A program made the translations under genes and the position numbers. From Candidatus Solincola quzhuomuensis (lineage in GTDB: Bacteria > Actinomycetota > Geothermincolia > Geothermincolales > RBG-13-55-18), in assembly GCA_015711855.1 (NCBI GenBank), contig JACVJF010000015.1, positions 1 through 40,024 on the forward strand: a DNA stretch of 40,024 nucleotides, written 5' to 3'. Positions 22,828 through 31,479 of this stretch are shown piece by piece. Below the pieces are notes generated by a model that saw nothing but the letters and a program-made list of their open reading frames with translations, ran no database searches and was not told where the DNA came from. Positions within the stretch are counted from its first letter, which is position 1. Each line of letters starts with the position of its first letter.

Positions 22828-24120
22828 TCAATCGCTGGCCACGCCGCCTTTAATTTTGATATGGGAAAGGTCCAGGGTGAGTATCTTGCGGGCCAGATCC
22901 GGGTAGCGAGCGATGAAGAGGAGCTCGTCCTCCACCAGCGGTTTCTGGGTAGTGACGTTGGCGTAGCGCACCAATTCCAGGATGTCCCGAGCCTCCTCTT
23001 CCGACTGGAATTCCACCTCCAGCTTCTCGTACACGTTGCGGAATCCCTTGATTCCCGAATATTCGCCCAGGGTGATGTTGCGGCCCGTCTCGATGATCTC
23101 CGGCTCCCCCCGCCCCAATTCCTCGTAATCGTAGAGCTCGTAGTTGCGGCGGCTCTTGAGGGCTCCGTCGGCATGGATGCCCGATTCGTGGGCGAAGGCA
23201 TTTTCCCCCACGCCTGGCTGGTTGATGGGAATGGGTACACCGAAGGCGTACGAGGCGTATTTGGCCGTCTTCCATGCGGCCATCAGGTTGACGGCGTCGT
23301 CCAGGACGTCCTCCCCGTCGAATAGGGAGGATTTCTTGATGGCCAGGATGACCGATACCAGGTCCGCATTGCCGGCCCTCTCTCCCATGCCGTTTATGGT
23401 GGTGTTTATGTACGCGTTGACCCCTCCGTCCAAGGCTCCCTTTGCACCGGCCACGGAACAAGCCACCGCCATCCCCAGGTCGTTGTGACAGTGCAGTTCG
23501 ATATCCATGCACGTTTCCCGGGCCAGGAGCTTGATGCGGTCGTAGATGGTAAAGGGATCGTTATAGCCCAGAGTATCGCAGTAGCGGATCCGCGCCGCCC
23601 CGTGTTCCTTGGCCGCCATGGTGAATTCCACGAGATTTTCGTCCGATGTGCGGGAGGCGTCCTCTGCGTTGACCCCCACGGACTCGAAACCCAGGTCATG
23701 GGCGCAGTCCAGCGCCTCGCACATCATTTTCACCACGTCTCGGAAATTGTACCGGCCGTGCCACTTCCCCCGAATCATCTGCTCTGATGTGGAAATGGAA
23801 ATGTTTATGTATCTCAGCTTGGGGACCAGCTCCCTCGCCAGCTGCACGTCCTTGGCCACGGCCCGTACCCACCCGGAAAGGCGGGTGTGGTGGATGACCC
23901 CCATTTCCGCCAGCTCCAGGTTGGCCTGCAGGTAGTTCGTCTCGTGACGGGTGGTGGGGAAACCGAACTCGCTCTGCCAGATACCCATCTCGTCCAGGAG
24001 GAGATTGATTATGGTCTTCTCCAACTTGGCCAGGCCCAGCCGCGACGTCTGCACTCCATCCCGGTTGGTGACGTCAACGATGTATATGCGCGGCCCCTGT
24101 CCTTCGGTGTTATCCGGCAT
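22828..24120 (-). CDS. Homocitrate/isopropylmalate synthase family, candidate Re-citrate synthase
   Basis: This 430-aa enzyme of the HMGL-like aldolase family has the motifs 'DVTNRDGVQTSRLG' (catalytic Arg-Asp), 'YINISISTSEQM', 'GVNAEDASRT', 'RYCDTLGY' and the metal-ligand 'ELHCHNDLGMA', then 'HESGIHADG'. The family condenses acetyl-CoA with a 2-oxo acid. The 'NRDGVQ' opening and 'EFGFPTTRHE' region recall the subgroup that includes the Re-citrate synthases of anaerobes such as Clostridium kluyveri, but homocitrate synthase is equally possible from this view. If Re-citrate synthase, it would feed acetyl-CoA into an anaerobic oxidative TCA/glutamate route. No LeuA-type C-terminal regulatory domain is present. 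ATG 24120 is preferred; GTG 24138 overlaps the stop of the aminotransferase gene upstream (GTGA), showing translational coupling. Confidence 0.8.
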   Translation of the reverse strand: MPDNTEGQGPRIYIVDVTNRDGVQTSRLGLAKLEKTIINLLLDEMGIWQSEFGFPTTRHETNYLQANLELAEMGVIHHTRLSGWVRAVAKDVQLARELVPKLRYINISISTSEQMIRGKWHGRYNFRDVVKMMCEALDCAHDLGFESVGVNAEDASRTSDENLVEFTMAAKEHGAARIRYCDTLGYNDPFTIYDRIKLLARETCMDIELHCHNDLGMAVACSVAGAKGALDGGVNAYINTTINGMGERAGNADLVSVILAIKKSSLFDGEDVLDDAVNLMAAWKTAKYASYAFGVPIPINQPGVGENAFAHESGIHADGALKSRRNYELYDYEELGRGEPEIIETGRNITLGEYSGIKGFRNVYEKLEVEFQSEEEARDILELVRYANVTTQKPLVEDELLFIARYPDLARKILTLDLSHIKIKGGVASD

Positions 24121-24134
24121 TCTTATCTCACCGC

Positions 24135-25484
24135 TCACCTTTTCGCCGATTTCTCGCCTTCCAGCTCTCTGACTTCCCGAACGGCATCATAAAGTATAGC
24201 AAAGACATGCTCTATCTGTTCCTTCTCCAGACAGGAGAAGGCGATGCGCAGCTCTCTGGGGCCGGTGGCCACCACCCCCACGCCGTGGTTCTTCAGGAGG
24301 TGCCGCCGCAGCGTCTCGGCGTCGACGTCGTGAAGGCGCAAGCACATAAAGTAGCCGCTGTTGAAGGGGTAAGCCTGGAAAGCGTCTTGATAGCGCGGTT
24401 CGGAGAGCACCCTCTTCACCTCGCGGTACCTCTCCTTCATGATCTGATATTTCTCCTCCTTCTCCTCTCGATACCCCACGGATTTTATGGCCCGGATGAG
24501 GAGGGACTGAGAGGGCGTCGAACATTTGGATATGGTGCCCCTGATGAGCCCGGTCACCTTCTTCTCCAGGGCTTCGTATACGGCCAACCTGTCCCCAGGC
24601 TCGCGATGAGAGAAGGTGATGAAGCCCACCCGAAACCCCCACACGTAATCCTCTTTGGTCGGGCCGTCGATCTTAGCGGCGGTGATACGGGGGTGACAAT
24701 CGGCCAGCAGGGAGAAAAGGGATTCCGGGAAGGCCTCTTCCTCGTAGATGAGGCCGGCGTAGGCGTCGTCCACGGCCACCACCAGATTTAGGCCTCTTTC
24801 GGCGGCCTCCAAAAGAACGGTTATCAGCTCGGCGGACTCCTCTCTGGTGGGTGCGTAACCGGTGGGATTGTGAGGGAAGTTGAGGACGAGAAGCGCCTTG
24901 CCCGGTGCGGGCAGGGATTTGAGCGCCTCGGCCAGGGACTTCGTGTCCAGCCCACCTCGTTGGTCGAAGAAGGGGTATTCCAGGATGCGGGCTCCCCTCC
25001 GTACACCGAATATCATGCGATAATTGCCCCAGGTCATATTCGGAAGCAGGAGAGGGTCTCCCGCGTCGCAGAAGAGGTCGGCGAAGATGCTCAGTCCGTG
25101 GGTGAGACCGCTGGTGACCACGGGGAGAGAGAAGCTCTTGCCCTCCATCCCCGGATTCATCATCAACTGATGCTCCTTCCACAGCTGGCGCAGCGCCGGT
25201 ATGCCCCCGGTGGGTGCGTAGGGGAAGGTCTCCTCCGGGCGTAGGTTCTTTATATATTTACGCAGCGTTCGCAGATACATGGGCTTCCCGTTCAGGGTGG
25301 CGATCCCTATGGTGGCGTTATAGCGGTAAGCCTCGCGTTTGGCCTCCGCCGAATGGGTGAGCAACCCCTTGGGGAAAAAGAGTTCCTTGCCCAGCGAGGA
25401 AAGCGCCTCGAAGAGGTTGGGGGCGTTCTCCTTGATGACCTCGTTCAGCTCCACGGCCAGGGGATTGATCTGCATCACCTCCAT
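24135..25484 (-). CDS. Class I/II (fold type I) PLP aminotransferase
   Basis: This PLP enzyme of about 449 aa shows the fold-type I signatures 'VTSGLTHGLSIFADLFCDAG', 'LNFPHNPTGYAPT' (Asn-Pro), 'VAVDDAYAGL' and a lysine region 'KIDGPTKEDYVWGFRVGF' with the Arg of the G-x-R-x-G motif. It transfers an amino group to or from a 2-oxo acid; the paired HCS-family gene suggests glutamate, aminoadipate or branched-chain chemistry, but this is inference. The frame opens at GTG 25511; ATG 25484 is chosen, and ATG 25475 with an overlapping GGAGGTG is also possible. A GATAAT box lies at about 25501-25506 on this strand, close to the start. Its stop overlaps the next gene, so the two form an operon. Confidence 0.85.
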   Translation of the reverse strand: MEVMQINPLAVELNEVIKENAPNLFEALSSLGKELFFPKGLLTHSAEAKREAYRYNATIGIATLNGKPMYLRTLRKYIKNLRPEETFPYAPTGGIPALRQLWKEHQLMMNPGMEGKSFSLPVVTSGLTHGLSIFADLFCDAGDPLLLPNMTWGNYRMIFGVRRGARILEYPFFDQRGGLDTKSLAEALKSLPAPGKALLVLNFPHNPTGYAPTREESAELITVLLEAAERGLNLVVAVDDAYAGLIYEEEAFPESLFSLLADCHPRITAAKIDGPTKEDYVWGFRVGFITFSHREPGDRLAVYEALEKKVTGLIRGTISKCSTPSQSLLIRAIKSVGYREEKEEKYQIMKERYREVKRVLSEPRYQDAFQAYPFNSGYFMCLRLHDVDAETLRRHLLKNHGVGVVATGPRELRIAFSCLEKEQIEHVFAILYDAVREVRELEGEKSAKR

Positions 25485-25678
25485 TGCCCGCGGCGGGTTA
25501 TTATCGGGCACGCCTTGCGGCCAGGCTTGCCGAGGTCCCGCCGAGAGGAAGATTGCGGCACGGCATCGGCCGAACCGTCGTTCCGTATCCAGGAGCTAGC
25601 TTTTATCCCGATTTCATAAAATTATAAAAGAATGCCCCGTTCATGTATATGCACGACCCCGACGCCTCTCAGGGGGCA

Positions 25679-26341
25679 TCATTGCCTACCCAACCTTATC
25701 TTGGCGATGTCCCAGGCATAATCGTAGAGGTGCATGCCCTTGGACAGGGCGATGGTCTCCCCGGGGTCCACACCGATCTCCTCGGCCATGTACTCCTTGA
25801 GGAGCTGGATACCAGCCAGGTTGGAGGGAAAGCCTGCCCAGAGGTCCCAAGAACGGAAATAGACCACGAAGTGCAACTTCCGCTCGTTTGGGAAAATGCG
25901 GGTGTCGATCTGCCGTAGACAGGGCGGGTCGTCCAGGTAGATGGACTGAGGGTCGCAGACGGCCATGCAGGCTTGGTTGGTCCCGAACCCCTCTTCCCGG
26001 TACATGCGGATTACCTCTTGGATCTGATGTTCCAGATACATCCCGTAAGTATAATCCTCGTTTTCCGCTTTGGAAGAGGAGGAACATAGTTTTTCCAGGT
26101 ACTCGTGCACGTAGTCCATATCCGTGGGCGGAGGGAGCCCGATGCCCGGGGGGATGTCCGGGATGAGGGGCCGGGTCTCGGGGTACCTGACCTTCACCAC
26201 CACGAAATCATATTCCATGCGACGGTTGCCCCTGAAGCTCCCCCGTTCCACGACATATTCCCGGCCTTTTTCGAAGATATTGTAGATGCATTGGAACCAG
26301 GCATCAGGTAGATCACGGGCCTCTATGAAGGTGATGTCCAT
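25679..26341 (-). CDS. Thymidylate synthase, archaeal/short type
   Basis: This 220-aa protein resembles the short thymidylate synthases of archaea. The catalytic Cys is in 'DDPPCLRQID' (Cys141), followed by 'YFRSWDLWAGFPSNLAGIQL' with the Arg-Ser-x-Asp and Asn of the dUMP-binding site, and 'MHLYDYAW' near the end. Classical ThyA has PCH at the nucleophile and is about 264 aa, so the PCLR form and short length are diagnostic. It would make dTMP from dUMP using a methylene-folate-type (or pterin) cofactor. Start ATG 26341 is set by AGGAGG upstream; a longer frame to 26443 is rejected. It lies divergent from the dehydratase activase and is followed by the aminotransferase operon. Confidence 0.82.
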   Translation of the reverse strand: MDITFIEARDLPDAWFQCIYNIFEKGREYVVERGSFRGNRRMEYDFVVVKVRYPETRPLIPDIPPGIGLPPPTDMDYVHEYLEKLCSSSSKAENEDYTYGMYLEHQIQEVIRMYREEGFGTNQACMAVCDPQSIYLDDPPCLRQIDTRIFPNERKLHFVVYFRSWDLWAGFPSNLAGIQLLKEYMAEEIGVDPGETIALSKGMHLYDYAWDIAKIRLGRQ

Positions 26342-26539
26342 CCACCATCTCCTCCTCGTCCGAATGAAGACGTTTCGCTTCCGGTCCGCCATCTGTTTCG
26401 CCGGCGAGCCTTTCACGCCCATATTATCACCCGCCGAGGACAATCGGACGCCGGAACGGATTCGGGCATCTGGTAGAATGAAACCGGAAAAGCGGTCACG
26501 AGCCGAACGGGGTGAAAAAGAGCGGCACTAGGTAGAGGT

Positions 26540-27352
26540 ATGAGTTCTCGGGTGTTGATCGTAGCCGGGTGCGACGTGGGTTCCACCACCGGCAAGGCGC
26601 TTCTCCTGCGAGGGGAGGAGATCCTGGGCTATTCCATCATCCCCTGCGCGGTTCGACCGGAACTCACCGCCGAGCAGGCCTTGGAATTGGCCGTGCGTGA
26701 GGCGGGCTTAGGCTCCCAAAAGGAAATAGCCTACGTAGTGGGGACGGGATACGGGAGGGTGCGCATCCCTTTCGCCGATGAGAACGTCTCCGAGATAACC
26801 TGCCACGGCGTGGGGGCGTTCTTTTTGCGGCCCTCGGAGAGGACCCTCATTGACATCGGAGGACAGGACTGCAAAGTCATCCGCATAAGCTCCCAAGGCA
26901 GGGTGGTCGATTTCGCCATGAACGACAAGTGTGCCGCGGGTACCGGAAGGTTCTTCGAGGCCATGTCCAGGGTCTTGGAGGTTTCTTTGGAGGAACTATC
27001 CCTATTGTCTTTGCGCGCCTTTCGAGCAGCCCAGATAACCAGCCAGTGCAGCGTGTTCGCGGAGTCCGAGGTCATCACCCTCCTCAACGAGGGAGTGGAT
27101 ATCGCGGATATAGCGGCCGGCATCAACGAGGCCATAGCCTCTCGTCTGGCCGCCCTGGTAAGGAAAGTAGGGGTGGAAGGAAGGCTTTCCGTGTCCGGCG
27201 GTTGCGCCAAAAACCAAGGACTCATAATGGCCCTGGAGAGGAAGCTCGGGGTGGAAACGGAAGAACTCGGCGTGGATCCGCAGATCGTGGGGGCCCTGGG
27301 AGCGGCCGTAATCGCGGGTAGGAGGGCGGGCGAGGATAGCGGCGGAAGGTGA
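26540..27352 (+). CDS. 2-hydroxyacyl-CoA dehydratase activase (BadF/HgdC-type ATPase)
   Basis: This 270-aa ASKHA-fold ATPase has the phosphate-binding motif 'CDVGSTTGKALL' near residue 11, 'LIDIGGQDCKVI' and the cluster-bridging cysteines Cys131 in 'NDKCAAGTGRF' and Cys170 in 'SQCSVFAES'. These match the activator (HgdC) of 2-hydroxyglutaryl-CoA dehydratase and the BcrAD/BadFG family of benzoyl-CoA reductase, where a 4Fe-4S cluster bridges the homodimer and ATP drives electron transfer. The partner dehydratase or reductase subunits are not in the window. This places the organism among anaerobes and oxygen-sensitive chemistry. The stop overlaps the GAF gene start (GTGA). ATG 26540 has GAGGT directly before it. 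Confidence 0.9.
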   Translation: MSSRVLIVAGCDVGSTTGKALLLRGEEILGYSIIPCAVRPELTAEQALELAVREAGLGSQKEIAYVVGTGYGRVRIPFADENVSEITCHGVGAFFLRPSERTLIDIGGQDCKVIRISSQGRVVDFAMNDKCAAGTGRFFEAMSRVLEVSLEELSLLSLRAFRAAQITSQCSVFAESEVITLLNEGVDIADIAAGINEAIASRLAALVRKVGVEGRLSVSGGCAKNQGLIMALERKLGVETEELGVDPQIVGALGAAVIAGRRAGEDSGGR

Positions 27353-28056
27353 GTGAAGTGGCGGAGAGGGAAGCACGGGAGATGGGAGAGGAGCGCTATC
27401 TCCGGAAGATAAAGGAGTTGGACATGGTCTGGCGCCTCAACGAGCAGATCATGTCCTTTCGGGATCTGAACAGCCTCCTGCAGAGCATATTGAAAGCGGC
27501 AATCGAGGTCATGGAGGCTACCTCCGGGTCCATAATGCTCATAGATCCGCCGGGGAGCGACACCATGGTCATCAAGGCCTCCCACGGACTCCGTAGGGAT
27601 GTCGTGGAGAGGGCCCGGGTGAGGGTGGGGGAGGGTATTGCCGGCATGGTCGCGGAGAGGAGGGAAGGGATGCTCCTCCTTGACGACCTGATGGATCCCC
27701 GCCTGCGCACCCGCCGTCGGGTCTCGGATGCCCTCAGCGTGCCCATCATAGCCGAGGGCGAGCTCCTGGGAGTCCTCAACCTCAACACCAAGAAGGGTCA
27801 GGCTTTCGGGGAATTCGACCTCTTTCTCATCAACACCCTCATCAAACAGATAGCCTCCGCCATCGAGCGAGGGAAGACCCTGGAGGACCTTAGGGCCAGG
27901 CTGACCAGGTTGGAGGAGGAGGAGAGGCGGATCGTGGAGGAGATACGAAGATTGGATCAGCTCCAGGACGAAAAACGGAGGGAATATCAGAGGATAAGGC
28001 ACGAACACGACAAGCTCCTCCGGGACCTCCAAGGACTTTCCGGCCCGGTGGCCTGA
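27349..28056 (+). CDS. GAF-domain protein with flanking coiled coils
   Basis: This 235-aa protein has an N-terminal helix, a GAF domain (about residues 30-170, with 'ATSGSIMLID', 'RVRVGEGIAGMVAERREGML' split, 'DALSVPIIAEGELLGVLNL') and a C-terminal coiled coil rich in Glu and Arg (about 175-230). GAF domains bind small ligands or cyclic nucleotides, and coiled coils usually join them to partners; no output domain is present. It starts at GTG 27349, overlapping the activase stop; GTG 27358 is an alternative with AAGGTGAG upstream. It may sense a state that the downstream proteins report. Confidence 0.82.
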   Translation: MSEVAEREAREMGEERYLRKIKELDMVWRLNEQIMSFRDLNSLLQSILKAAIEVMEATSGSIMLIDPPGSDTMVIKASHGLRRDVVERARVRVGEGIAGMVAERREGMLLLDDLMDPRLRTRRRVSDALSVPIIAEGELLGVLNLNTKKGQAFGEFDLFLINTLIKQIASAIERGKTLEDLRARLTRLEEEERRIVEEIRRLDQLQDEKRREYQRIRHEHDKLLRDLQGLSGPVA

Positions 28057-28089
28057 GGGAAGGCGAAAAGACCCGAAAGGGGGAAGGGC

Positions 28090-28695
28090 TTGAGGGAGAA
28101 GAGCCGATACCTCCTTGCGTTGTACACCAGCCCGCGGAGGCGGGGCAACACTTCCCTGCTCCTGGACTCGGCATCGGAAGGCGCCCTAGAGGCGAACATC
28201 GACGTGGTTTCCTTCCATACCGCCCGCATGGACATCCGCCCCTGCCGGGCCTGCGAATCCTGCTCCCGCGACGGAGAATGCATACAGAAGGACGACATGC
28301 AGGAGATCTACCCTCATCTCCTGCAAGCCGGTGCGGTGGCCCTGGCAGCTCCCATCTTCTCCATGAACATCTGCGCACAGGCCAAGGCCCTCATCGACCG
28401 GTGTCAGCGATTTTGGGCCATGCGTTACGTGCTGGGGAGGGAACCGGTGGAGGCCGAGCTGGCTGCGGAGAGAAGGGGCTTGTTCATATCCTGCTGCGGT
28501 CGGAACGCCCCGGAGACCTTCGAATGCACGCGACCCACACTTGCCTATTTTTTCCATATAATTGGGATCAAGAACTGGGTGTCGCAGACCTATGCAGGAG
28601 TGGACAAGGCCGGGGAGATACGCGGCGTGGCAGGGGCGCTTTCCACGGCCAGAGAATGGGGAGAGTCCCTGGGGATATGGGCGTCCAAGGCATGA
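28090..28695 (+). CDS. Flavodoxin-like NAD(P)H-dependent FMN reductase / Fe-S flavoprotein-like
   Basis: This 201-aa protein has the flavodoxin-like phosphate loop 'YTSPRRRGNTSLLLDSA' at its N-terminus and 'AAPIFSMNICAQAKALIDR' as the flavin edge. A cysteine-rich segment 'CRACESC', 'DGEC' near residues 50-65 matches the compact cluster motif of iron-sulfur flavoproteins (CX2CX2CX4-7C type), found mostly in anaerobes. It may carry FMN and a 4Fe-4S cluster and move electrons. The start is TTG 28090 behind GGGGGAAGGG. The stop overlaps the ATG of the methyltransferase (ATGA). Confidence 0.8.
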   Translation: MREKSRYLLALYTSPRRRGNTSLLLDSASEGALEANIDVVSFHTARMDIRPCRACESCSRDGECIQKDDMQEIYPHLLQAGAVALAAPIFSMNICAQAKALIDRCQRFWAMRYVLGREPVEAELAAERRGLFISCCGRNAPETFECTRPTLAYFFHIIGIKNWVSQTYAGVDKAGEIRGVAGALSTAREWGESLGIWASKA

Positions 28696-29438
28696 TCCGG
28701 GTTCCGGCCTACCGCGTGACCTCGCTTATCTACGATCGTCTGGTGGGGATCTACGCTCACGAGCAGTGGAGAGAGAACCTCGAACGCCTAGAGAGACGTT
28801 TCGCACTGGATCTCTCGCGGGTGGCGGATGTGGCCTGCGGGACGGGCCTGGCCTCCCTATACTTTGCGGATAGAGGCTGCGAGGTGTTGGCTGTGGATGC
28901 CTCCCCCGACATGCTCCGCGTGGCCGCACGCCGCCTGGAGGGGAGGAAGGGCGTTTGCCTGATCCGGCAGGACATGCGGTACCTACAACTCCCCGCGACG
29001 GTCACCACCCTCGTATGCGCCACGGATTCCCTCAACCATCTACTGAGGGAGAGGGACGTAAAGCGGGTACTGGCCTCATTTCGACGGGCTTTGCCCAGGG
29101 GAGGACATCTACTCCTGGACATGAACACCGCATGGCAGTTGAGGGAGGGCGGGGACGAAGACGACTGGGTGTTCGAGGTCGACGAGTGGAGGCTGAGCTG
29201 GAGGAGCCGATGGGACGAGGCCAGGATGACGGCTACCCTGACCATGGTCCTGGAGGGTAACGGAGCGGGCGGGGGGGAGAGATGGGTGGAGGTGCACCAG
29301 GAAAGGGCCTACCCGCTTGAATGGGTGGCGGGTTGCCTTAAGGAAGTGGGGTTCCGATGGGTGGAGGTACTGGACGCCGCGGGTTTGGGGAAACCGGGGA
29401 CAAGGACGCGTCGCCTTCAGTACGTGGCCCGCGCGTGA
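28692..29438 (+). CDS. Class I SAM-dependent methyltransferase
   Basis: This 248-aa protein has the SAM-binding core 'VADVACGTGLASLYFADRG' (motif I, glycine-rich), 'VLAVDASPDMLRVA' (acidic motif II) and 'VCATDSLNHLL' (motif IV-like) in order. A C-terminal beta region and an aromatic tail follow. The substrate is unknown. ATG 28692 overlaps the stop of the flavodoxin-like gene; the larger frame to 28278 is out of register with that neighbour and is rejected. A short leader with a TATAAT box follows before the thiamine enzyme. Confidence 0.85.
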   Translation: MIRVPAYRVTSLIYDRLVGIYAHEQWRENLERLERRFALDLSRVADVACGTGLASLYFADRGCEVLAVDASPDMLRVAARRLEGRKGVCLIRQDMRYLQLPATVTTLVCATDSLNHLLRERDVKRVLASFRRALPRGGHLLLDMNTAWQLREGGDEDDWVFEVDEWRLSWRSRWDEARMTATLTMVLEGNGAGGGERWVEVHQERAYPLEWVAGCLKEVGFRWVEVLDAAGLGKPGTRTRRLQYVARA

Positions 29439-29518
29439 GGAAAAGAGGAATCTTATGGAAGAAAAAGGAAAACATCTATGCGTGGCGACGTCGTTTTTTC
29501 CGCTTACCGGCTCCGGAA

Positions 29519-29524
29519 TATAAT
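29519..29524 (+). promoter_or_regulatory. -10 box TATAAT before the thiamine-diphosphate enzyme
   Basis: A perfect TATAAT lies at 29519-29524, with no convincing -35 hexamer at 17 nt. The predicted leader is about 120 nt long to ATG 29653 and shows no riboswitch I recognise. Confidence 0.45.
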
Positions 29525-29652
29525 AGAGTGGACCGTCGCCGCGTGGGCCAGGACTCCGTCGGGTGCGCTAGAGGCTGCGAGAAAATTCAAGGTAATCGCA
29601 TATCCGGTATTTTCGTGCGTAAGAGGTCGGCTTGGATGAAGGAGGTAAGAAA

Positions 29653-31389
29653 ATGGCCTTGATGAACGGAGGAGAGGTGCTGGTAAGGGCGCTTCTCAAG
29701 GAGGGCGTGAAGTGGGTCTTCGGAGTGCCCGGTGGGCAGCTGTGCACCTTCACGGATGCCATTGCCCGGGTGGGAAGGCCCAACGGTTTGGACTTCGTCA
29801 TGACCCATCACGAGGCGGTGGCGGCGCACATGGCCGACGCCGTTTCCCGGACCTCGGACATGGTGGGGGTTTGCGTGGGCACGGTGGGGCCGGGAGCGGC
29901 CAACCTGGTGGCCGGGGTATACGTGGCCCACAACGATGGTATCCCCATGGTGGTGATAACCCCGCAGATTCACTCCGATCGCTCCTATCCCTTCAAGGGA
30001 TCCCAGCAGCAGCTGGATCAGATCCATCTGTTCCGGCCCATAACCAAGTGGAACGCCCTGGTGAACCGATGGGATCGCATACCGGACCTGGTCAGGCGGG
30101 CTTTCAGGGAGGCCACCACCGGCCGCCCGGGACCCGTGCACCTGGACTTCAACGTTGACGTCCTCTTCCAGAACGGCGAGATCGACGATTCGGCCTTTTT
30201 ACCTCCCGAGCGATACCGCACCGAGGTCCGTCCCTGCGCCGGGCCGGAGGAGGTGGAGAGGGCGGTGGAGATGCTCCTCTCCGCGGAGAAGCCCCTCATT
30301 CACGCCGGCGGGGGTGTGATGCGCTCCAAGGCCTGGGACGAGGTCCGGGAACTGGCCGAATACCTCCAGATTCCCGTTACCACCAGCGTATCCGGGAGGG
30401 GGACGCTTCCCGAGGACCACCCGCTCCTACTCCTCCCCAAGGGAATGGGGGCCATAATGGCCGAGTCCAGCGCGGACGTCGTCCTCAACGTGGGATGTAC
30501 CATGTCCGAGCTCGATTTCTGGGGCAAGCCCACCATGTGGGGAGACCCTTCCGTCCAGAAGTTCATCTATGTGGACATCGACCCCTCCAACATCGGCCTA
30601 AACCGGGAGTTCGACCTGGGCATCGTGGGCGACGCCAAGGCGGTGCTGCGGCAGATCATCGAGCGGGTGAAGAAAGAGACGGGACCGGCGGAGCCTCGGG
30701 ATTTCATGGCCGCTTACCGGGAGATGGAGGAGCAGGCCTTGGCCGGCTACGAGGAGATGGCGCGATCCGACGCCAAGCCCATACATCCCCTGCGCCTGAT
30801 AACCGAGACCGTCGAATTCCTGGGGCGTGACGGCATATTGGTCATGGACGGAGGCAACACCGCCCTGTGGACCAACATCGCCGGGAGGGTTTACCATCCT
30901 CGCTCCTATTTGTTCGCCGAGGGGACCGGGCAGCTCGGCGTGGGGATCGGTTTCGCCATGGGGGCCAAGCTCACCAACCCCGACCGCCCGGTATATATAA
31001 TCCACGGCGACGGCGCCTTCATGATCAACTGCCAGGACATAGAGACCGCCGTCCGCTACAAGCTTCCCATAGTGGACATCATATCCAACGACAGCGCATG
31101 GGGAATGATCAAAGGGGCCCAACACGCCGCCTTCGGAAAGCGTTATTGCGGCGTGGAGTTCGGGGAGACACGTCACGACCTTTTGGCCCAAGCCATGGGA
31201 GCCAAGGGCATAAGAGTGGAGGACCCCGAGGATATCAGGCCCGCATTGGAGGAAGCGGCCGCGTCCGACCTCCCCACCATAATTGATGCTGTGGTGGACA
31301 AGGAGGCCAACCTGGACGTGCCCATCCTCTTCCAGATGATCGTGCAGCTCTGGCTGCAGGGATGCCCCGAGCCCTATTGCGGGGTCTGA
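29653..31389 (+). CDS. Thiamine-diphosphate enzyme, acetolactate synthase-like
   Basis: This 578-aa protein has the three ThDP-family domains. The catalytic Glu is in 'VMTHHEAVAAHMAD' (about residue 54), a 'PVHLDFN' edge is present, the central domain has 'IYVDIDPSNIG', and the C-terminal ThDP-binding motif 'HGDGAFMINC' is followed about 26 residues later by 'SNDSAWGMIK'. The large acetolactate synthase-like group also includes oxalyl-CoA decarboxylase, 2-hydroxyacyl-CoA lyase and glyoxylate carboligase. The Asn/Gln/Arg residues that decide among them cannot be assigned by eye. No small regulatory subunit gene (IlvN) follows, so it is less likely a biosynthetic acetolactate synthase. A link with the 2-hydroxyacyl-CoA activase upstream would suit a 2-hydroxyacyl-CoA lyase, but this is speculation. 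AAGGAGGT sits before ATG 29653. Confidence 0.82.
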   Translation: MALMNGGEVLVRALLKEGVKWVFGVPGGQLCTFTDAIARVGRPNGLDFVMTHHEAVAAHMADAVSRTSDMVGVCVGTVGPGAANLVAGVYVAHNDGIPMVVITPQIHSDRSYPFKGSQQQLDQIHLFRPITKWNALVNRWDRIPDLVRRAFREATTGRPGPVHLDFNVDVLFQNGEIDDSAFLPPERYRTEVRPCAGPEEVERAVEMLLSAEKPLIHAGGGVMRSKAWDEVRELAEYLQIPVTTSVSGRGTLPEDHPLLLLPKGMGAIMAESSADVVLNVGCTMSELDFWGKPTMWGDPSVQKFIYVDIDPSNIGLNREFDLGIVGDAKAVLRQIIERVKKETGPAEPRDFMAAYREMEEQALAGYEEMARSDAKPIHPLRLITETVEFLGRDGILVMDGGNTALWTNIAGRVYHPRSYLFAEGTGQLGVGIGFAMGAKLTNPDRPVYIIHGDGAFMINCQDIETAVRYKLPIVDIISNDSAWGMIKGAQHAAFGKRYCGVEFGETRHDLLAQAMGAKGIRVEDPEDIRPALEEAAASDLPTIIDAVVDKEANLDVPILFQMIVQLWLQGCPEPYCGV

Positions 31390-31448
31390 CTCGGCACCCG
31401 GGTGCAGTGGGTCCTCCCGACGGGTAGCGATGCGTTGACCGTTAAGTA

Positions 31449-31479
31449 AGGGAGTGGCCTCAGGCGGAGGCTACTCCCT
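31449..31479. terminator. Bidirectional terminator between convergent genes
   Basis: AGGGAGTGGCCTC (31449-31461) pairs with GAGGCTACTCCCT (31467-31479), a 13-bp stem with one G-U pair and a 5-nt loop, followed by ATTCTT on the plus strand. The right arm includes the stop codon of the acyltransferase. It probably serves both the thiamine enzyme gene (plus) and plsC (minus). Confidence 0.7.

Noticed and set aside
25512-25678. Possible riboswitch in the long leader of the aminotransferase operon
   Set aside because: I could not match it to any known aptamer order; stems found by eye were not consistent with a known class.
29456-29524. A 22-codon frame before the thiamine enzyme
   Set aside because: Too short, no recognisable product, and it runs into the TATAAT box of the next gene.
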